Source of the DNA: Akkermansia sp.
GTDB taxonomy: Bacteria; Verrucomicrobiota; Verrucomicrobiia; Verrucomicrobiales; Akkermansiaceae
DNA length: 64,000 bases
Assembly (NCBI GenBank): GCA_017555205.1
Contig: JAFZGW010000013.1
Coordinates: 360,289 to 424,288, forward strand
Direction: 5' to 3'
Part shown: piece after piece, positions 60,469 through 64,000 of the stretch
How positions within the stretch are numbered: the first letter of the stretch is position 1
Layout of the letters: the number at the start of each line of letters is the position of its first letter
The notes under the pieces: generated by a model
The model's input: only the letters and a program-made list of their open reading frames with translations
What the model was told of the DNA's origin: nothing
The model's database searches: none
Made by a program: the position numbers and the translations under genes

Positions 60469-61248
60469 ATGAAATTCACCGAAAAACTTCAGGCACGTAT
60501 CAAGGCCACGCGCTCTGCTCTCTGCGTGGGGCTGGATCCCCGTCCGCAAACCGAAAACATGAATGAGCTGGCCGATTGGCTGCGCAAAGTGGTGACAGAA
60601 ACCGCCCCCTACGCTGCGGCCTACAAGCCGAATATCGCCTATTTCGAGGCCATGGGGCTGCCCGGCCTGAAAGTGCTCGAAGAGCTACTGCCTGACATGC
60701 CGAAAGATATCCCCGTTATTCTCGATGCCAAGCGCGGCGATATCGGCGAAACGCAGAAATACTATGCTCAGGCCTATTTTGAACGCATGCAGGTGGATGC
60801 CGTAACCCTCAATCCCTTCATGGGCTACGACATACTTGCCCCCTTCCTCAACCACCCCGGCAAGGCTGTATACCTGCTTGCCGTCACCTCCAACGCAGGT
60901 TCTGCCGACATCGAGCGCCAAGTTCTGGCAAACGGTCGCAAGGTCTACCAGCTGGTTGGTGACATGGTGGAACGCGCCCGCAGCGAAGGTGCTGCGACCG
61001 AGGTCGGCATGGTCATGGGTCTGACCAACGCCAGCAACGAACTGATGGCCGAGCTGCCGGATGCTCCCCTGCTCATCCCCGGGCTGGGTGCACAGGGCGG
61101 TGATTTGAGTGCATTGACCGGCGGGAACCGTGTTGCACCGCCCGTCATCAATGTATCCCGCGGCATCCTTTACAACGAACCCGAGTTGAGCTTTGCCCAG
61201 CGCGCCGAGAAGTATGCGCTGCAAATTCGCGCCGCTCTTTCTCTCTGA
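60469..61248 (+). CDS. pyrF: Orotidine 5'-phosphate decarboxylase
   Basis: Last step of UMP synthesis: OMP to UMP and CO2. 259 residues, of the longer subfamily 2. LCVGLDPRP, AYKPNIAYFEAMG, the catalytic DAKRGDIGET (Asp-x-Lys-x-x-Asp), VTLNPFMGYD, and phosphate-binding PGLGAQGGD near 200-208. First of the nucleotide genes pyrF-thyA-methylase-folA, all the same way round. Confidence 0.95.
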   Translation: MKFTEKLQARIKATRSALCVGLDPRPQTENMNELADWLRKVVTETAPYAAAYKPNIAYFEAMGLPGLKVLEELLPDMPKDIPVILDAKRGDIGETQKYYAQAYFERMQVDAVTLNPFMGYDILAPFLNHPGKAVYLLAVTSNAGSADIERQVLANGRKVYQLVGDMVERARSEGAATEVGMVMGLTNASNELMAELPDAPLLIPGLGAQGGDLSALTGGNRVAPPVINVSRGILYNEPELSFAQRAEKYALQIRAALSL

Positions 61249-61263
61249 ACTTAAAATAATTTC

Positions 61264-62079
61264 ATGAAACAGTACCTCGAGCTGCTCGAAGATGTGCTGA
61301 CTAACGGTGTGGGGCGAGATGACCGCACCGGTACAGGTACCATCGGTGTATTCGGTCGGCAGGTGCGCTTTGATTTACGGAAGGGATTCCCCTGCCTGAC
61401 GACCAAAAAGCTGCACCTGCGCTCCATCATCTACGAGCTGCTCTGGTTCCTGAAGGGTAGCACTAATGTGCGCTACCTGCAGGAGCACGGCGTCTCTATT
61501 TGGGACGAATGGGCTGACGAAAACGGCGATTTGGGGCCGGTCTACGGCAGCCAGTGGCGAAAATGGCCCGATGGTGAAGGCGGCAGTATTGACCAAATAG
61601 CCAAGCTCATTGACGGATTGAAAAACAACCCGTGGAGCCGCCGCCATATCGTCACGGCATGGAATGTGGCAGAGGTAGACAATATGGCACTGCCGCCCTG
61701 CCACTGTCTGTACCAGTTCTGTGTCATCCCCGCGCAGCGCGAGGGTGAAAAACACGGTCTCAGTCTGCAACTCTACCAGCGCAGCTGCGATTTGTTCTTG
61801 GGAGTACCCTTCAATATAACCAGCTATGCACTGTTGCTCATGATGGTGGCTCAAGTCTGCGGCTACGAAGCCAGAGAGTTTGTGCACACTTTCGGCGATT
61901 TACACCTCTACAAAAACCATTTGGAGCAGGCGCGCCTACAGCTCACTCGCGAGCCACGCCCCCTGCCCACCATGCGACTTAATCCTGAGATAACGGAGAT
62001 TGACGGATTCGACTACGACGATTTCACGCTCGAAAATTACGACCCGCACCCGCACATCAAAGCCCCTATATCGGTGTGA
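61264..62079 (+). CDS. thyA: Thymidylate synthase
   Basis: Makes dTMP from dUMP with methylene-tetrahydrofolate. 271 residues, like E. coli ThyA (264). [23 protein letters not shown], the catalytic Cys in [42 protein letters not shown]. Upstream of a DNA methyltransferase and folA: dihydrofolate made by ThyA is recycled by FolA two genes on. The downstream gene may start in its stop codon (GTGA). Confidence 0.97.
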   Translation: MKQYLELLEDVLTNGVGRDDRTGTGTIGVFGRQVRFDLRKGFPCLTTKKLHLRSIIYELLWFLKGSTNVRYLQEHGVSIWDEWADENGDLGPVYGSQWRKWPDGEGGSIDQIAKLIDGLKNNPWSRRHIVTAWNVAEVDNMALPPCHCLYQFCVIPAQREGEKHGLSLQLYQRSCDLFLGVPFNITSYALLLMMVAQVCGYEAREFVHTFGDLHLYKNHLEQARLQLTREPRPLPTMRLNPEITEIDGFDYDDFTLENYDPHPHIKAPISV

Positions 62080-63206
62080 GCCAACAGCTTGCAGCCATGA
62101 ATGACCCGATGAAAGGTGAAGAAAACCCCGCCTATCTGAGCGAGCAGATAATCACCTACATCGGCAATAAACGAGCCTTGCTAGGCCTCATCGGGCAAGG
62201 GGTACGGAGTGTGCGCGAGAGGCTCGGCGGTCGCAAGCTCAGCTGTTTGGATGCCTTCTCGGGCTCCGGCATTGTATCCCGCATGCTTAAACAGCACGCC
62301 ACTGAGCTTTACGTCAATGATTTGGAGGACTACGCCCGCACTATTGCCACCTGCTACCTTGCCAATGCAGAATCGATAGACAAGCGAGAACTCGCTGCAC
62401 AATTAAGCTACCTGCAACAGCAACTCAGAGAGCTCAGCCCAGGCTTCATAACCGAACTTTACGCCCCGGCGGATGACAACGACATCCGCCCCGGTGAGCG
62501 TGCATTCTACACACGGCGCAATGCCATGTATTTGGATTCCGCCTGCCGCGCCATACTTACCTTACCGGCTGATATGCAAGCGTTTTTTTTAGCACCCTTG
62601 CTTTGTGAGGCATCAGTACACACCAACACGGCAGGAGTATTCAAGGGCTTTTACAAAAACCGCGACGGCATCGGCCAGTTCGGCGGAGAAGCACGCAATG
62701 CCCTGAGCCGAATTCTGACCGACATTGAATTAAAACTGCCGATATTCTCCCGCTACCAAACGGAAAACCACATTTTCCAAGCCCCGGCAAATGAGCTGGT
62801 GCAATCCCTACCCGAGCTGGATTTAGCCTATCTCGACCCACCCTACAACCAGCATCCCTACGGCTCGAACTATTTCATGCTCAATCTGGTAGCGAACTAT
62901 AAGCGACCGGAACAGACGTCAACCGAATCCGGCATTCCCCGAGACTGGAATCGCTCGGCATACAATCGCCCCCAGTCCGCGCAGGCAGAGCTTTTCCAGC
63001 TGGTGCAGGACTGCCCGGCTCGGTTCATCCTCATATCGTACAACTCAGAAGGCTTTGTGAAATACGAGAATTTCATAAGCCACCTGCAAAAACTCGGTAA
63101 AGTAACGGTGTTGCAAACGGAGTACAACACCTTCCGTGGCTGCCGCAATTTGCGCAACCGCGATATCAAAGTCACCGAATTTCTCTTTCTGCTCGAAAAA
63201 AAATAA
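62076..63206 (+). CDS. Solitary D12-class adenine-specific DNA methyltransferase
   Basis: 376 residues. Adenine-N6 methyltransferase: [17 protein letters not shown] near the N-terminus, FxGxG-like [15 protein letters not shown] (AdoMet), and [15 protein letters not shown] (DPPY catalytic motif). Between these a target-recognition part with [18 protein letters not shown]. No restriction endonuclease neighbours it, so it is an orphan: mismatch repair, replication or gene-regulation methylation, or phase-related use are options. Start by a GTG overlapping the thyA stop (GTGA); ATG at 62097 is an alternative. Next gene is folA, 9 bases away. Confidence 0.85.
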   Translation: MSQQLAAMNDPMKGEENPAYLSEQIITYIGNKRALLGLIGQGVRSVRERLGGRKLSCLDAFSGSGIVSRMLKQHATELYVNDLEDYARTIATCYLANAESIDKRELAAQLSYLQQQLRELSPGFITELYAPADDNDIRPGERAFYTRRNAMYLDSACRAILTLPADMQAFFLAPLLCEASVHTNTAGVFKGFYKNRDGIGQFGGEARNALSRILTDIELKLPIFSRYQTENHIFQAPANELVQSLPELDLAYLDPPYNQHPYGSNYFMLNLVANYKRPEQTSTESGIPRDWNRSAYNRPQSAQAELFQLVQDCPARFILISYNSEGFVKYENFISHLQKLGKVTVLQTEYNTFRGCRNLRNRDIKVTEFLFLLEKK

Positions 63207-63215
63207 ACTTACACC

Positions 63216-63686
63216 ATGAATATAACCTACACAGGAGTGGTAGCCATGGCCGCCGACCGAGCCATCGGCCTGAATAACACCATGCCATGGCACCTGCCCG
63301 GCGACCTCAAAGTATTTAAGGCGCTGACTATGGGGCACCCCATTCTCATGGGGCGCAAAACATGGCAAAGTCTGGGACGCCCCCTGCCCGGTCGTCAGAA
63401 TATCGTACTAACCCGCGATACTGACTTCGTTGCTCCCGGTGCCACCGTCATCAACGACCTTGCCCAACTCGAGCAACTTGAGTTACAAAACAGAGAAGTT
63501 ATGGTAATCGGCGGTGCTCAAATATATGAGCTCATGCTACCCCACATGAACAGTATCTATGTATCCGAAGTGCATGGGAAATGGGAGGCGGATACCTATT
63601 TTCCGCCATTCCGCGAGCAATTCAGCCACCGCGAACCAAAAGAACAATTCGACGGATTTGATTTAGTGGTTTACAGCCGAGCATAA
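63216..63686 (+). CDS. folA: Dihydrofolate reductase
   Basis: NADPH-dependent reduction of dihydrofolate, recycling the product of ThyA. 156 residues, the normal short bacterial size. AIGLNNTMPWHLPGDL (with catalytic-loop Trp and Asp), LMGRKTWQSLGRPLPGR, VIGGAQIYELML and the family's C-terminal F-D. Lies close behind the DNA methyltransferase, probably in one transcript with thyA. No terminator is seen after it; only 75 bases separate it from a transposase relic. Confidence 0.96.
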   Translation: MNITYTGVVAMAADRAIGLNNTMPWHLPGDLKVFKALTMGHPILMGRKTWQSLGRPLPGRQNIVLTRDTDFVAPGATVINDLAQLEQLELQNREVMVIGGAQIYELMLPHMNSIYVSEVHGKWEADTYFPPFREQFSHREPKEQFDGFDLVVYSRA

Positions 63687-63761
63687 TGCCCCACATGTGT
63701 CCCAAAGATTTTCTGAAAGGATAGCAAAACAGCAAAAATCAGGGCAAAGAAAGGCACTGCG

Positions 63762-64000
63762 TCAAAAAAGTCGCGTGAATGACGGAGATGTTAGCTGCCT
63801 GAGTTTGAGCCGTAGGTAATCAACGGAAGGTAAACCTCGAGTTTTGAGTTGGATGCGGACAATCATAGAGTTTATCCCTTCAATTCGTCCCGAGGTCAGC
63901 CGATATCGGAAAAAGTTAAGCACCTGCTGTGCATGCCTAGAAAGAGTTTTGGCTAAACGGTTGAATGGCTTTAGAGTTGACGCTTCGGCCAACGCTATCC
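63762..64000 (-). mobile_element. C-terminal part of an ISL3-like transposase (cut by window end)
   Basis: The last 79 codons of a transposase on the minus strand: RHAQQVLNFFRYRLTSGRIEGINSM, then I-Q-L-K-T-R-G and S-V-D-Y. The L-T-S-G-R-x-E-G-x-N pattern with a Glu is the end of the ISL3-type DDE domain (L-T-N-G in most). The frame stays open to the window's end, so it may be whole outside. The inverted repeat at the left end was not identified. Confidence 0.7.

Overview
The window looks like the chromosome of a Gram-negative member of the Verrucomicrobiota, most likely Akkermansiaceae-like. The grounds are two exported proteins ending in a PEP-CTERM tag plus Arg-rich tail, a GH13_8 (eukaryote-like) branching enzyme, a eukaryote-type HisA, a complete heptose/Kdo LPS gene set, an orphan type II pseudopilin and an almost complete lack of Shine-Dalgarno sequences. 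The taxon is inferred; no rRNA or tRNA gene was found to confirm it.

Layout. 1-3.6 kb: 3' end of the Kdo transferase waaA, a first AP2-like protein, and a secreted PEP-CTERM metalloprotease. 3.7-12 kb: branching enzyme glgB, reverse rubrerythrin, an orphan efflux adaptor, glutamate decarboxylase, a second AP2-like gene divergent from a ribbon-helix-helix protein, and a GT35 alpha-glucan phosphorylase in which the PLP lysine appears to be replaced by serine. 12-18 kb: rpoN, a zinc/manganese ABC operon with an extra exported protein, a pseudopilin and DAHP synthase. 18-30 kb: phosphoglucomutase, ugd, GT9, gmhB-gmhA-hldE (minus strand), hldD, an acyltransferase, pgi and an aldo/keto reductase. 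30-37 kb: a membrane protein, an AmgK-like kinase and a CHASE2-like protein; then uspA, a YmdB-like phosphodiesterase, tcdA, an M23 peptidase and nadD. 37-45.6 kb: a giant DsbD with a duplicated N-terminal domain, a HAD phosphatase, an LptF/G permease, a phosphoesterase and argJ. 45.8-50.3 kb: fur-sufC-sufB-sufD-hisA. 50.3-55.5 kb: an integrase relic, a 1051-residue PEP-CTERM surface protein with chlamydial Pmp-like GGAI/FxxN repeats, small exported proteins and a third AP2-like gene. 55.7-64 kb: kdsB-uppS, three adjacent exported proteins sharing a helical C-terminal domain I do not recognise, pyrF, thyA, a solitary adenine methyltransferase, folA and the end of an ISL3-like transposase.

How it fits together. 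Glycogen turnover is served by glgB, glgP, pgm and pgi. The envelope is served by ADP-heptose synthesis (gmhA, gmhB, hldE, hldD), Kdo activation and transfer (kdsB, waaA), UDP-glucuronate (ugd), GT9, lipid carrier (uppS) and LPS export (LptF/G). A periplasmic thiol network (DsbD plus two thioredoxin-like exported proteins) and metal homeostasis (Zn ABC, Fur-suf) complete the picture.

The strongest window-wide signal is promoter architecture. At about twenty genes on both strands a sigma70-type promoter (-35, 16-18 bp, -10) ends only 6-11 bases before the start codon, so transcription should begin at or a few bases before the ATG: many genes are probably leaderless. This also fixes many start codons.
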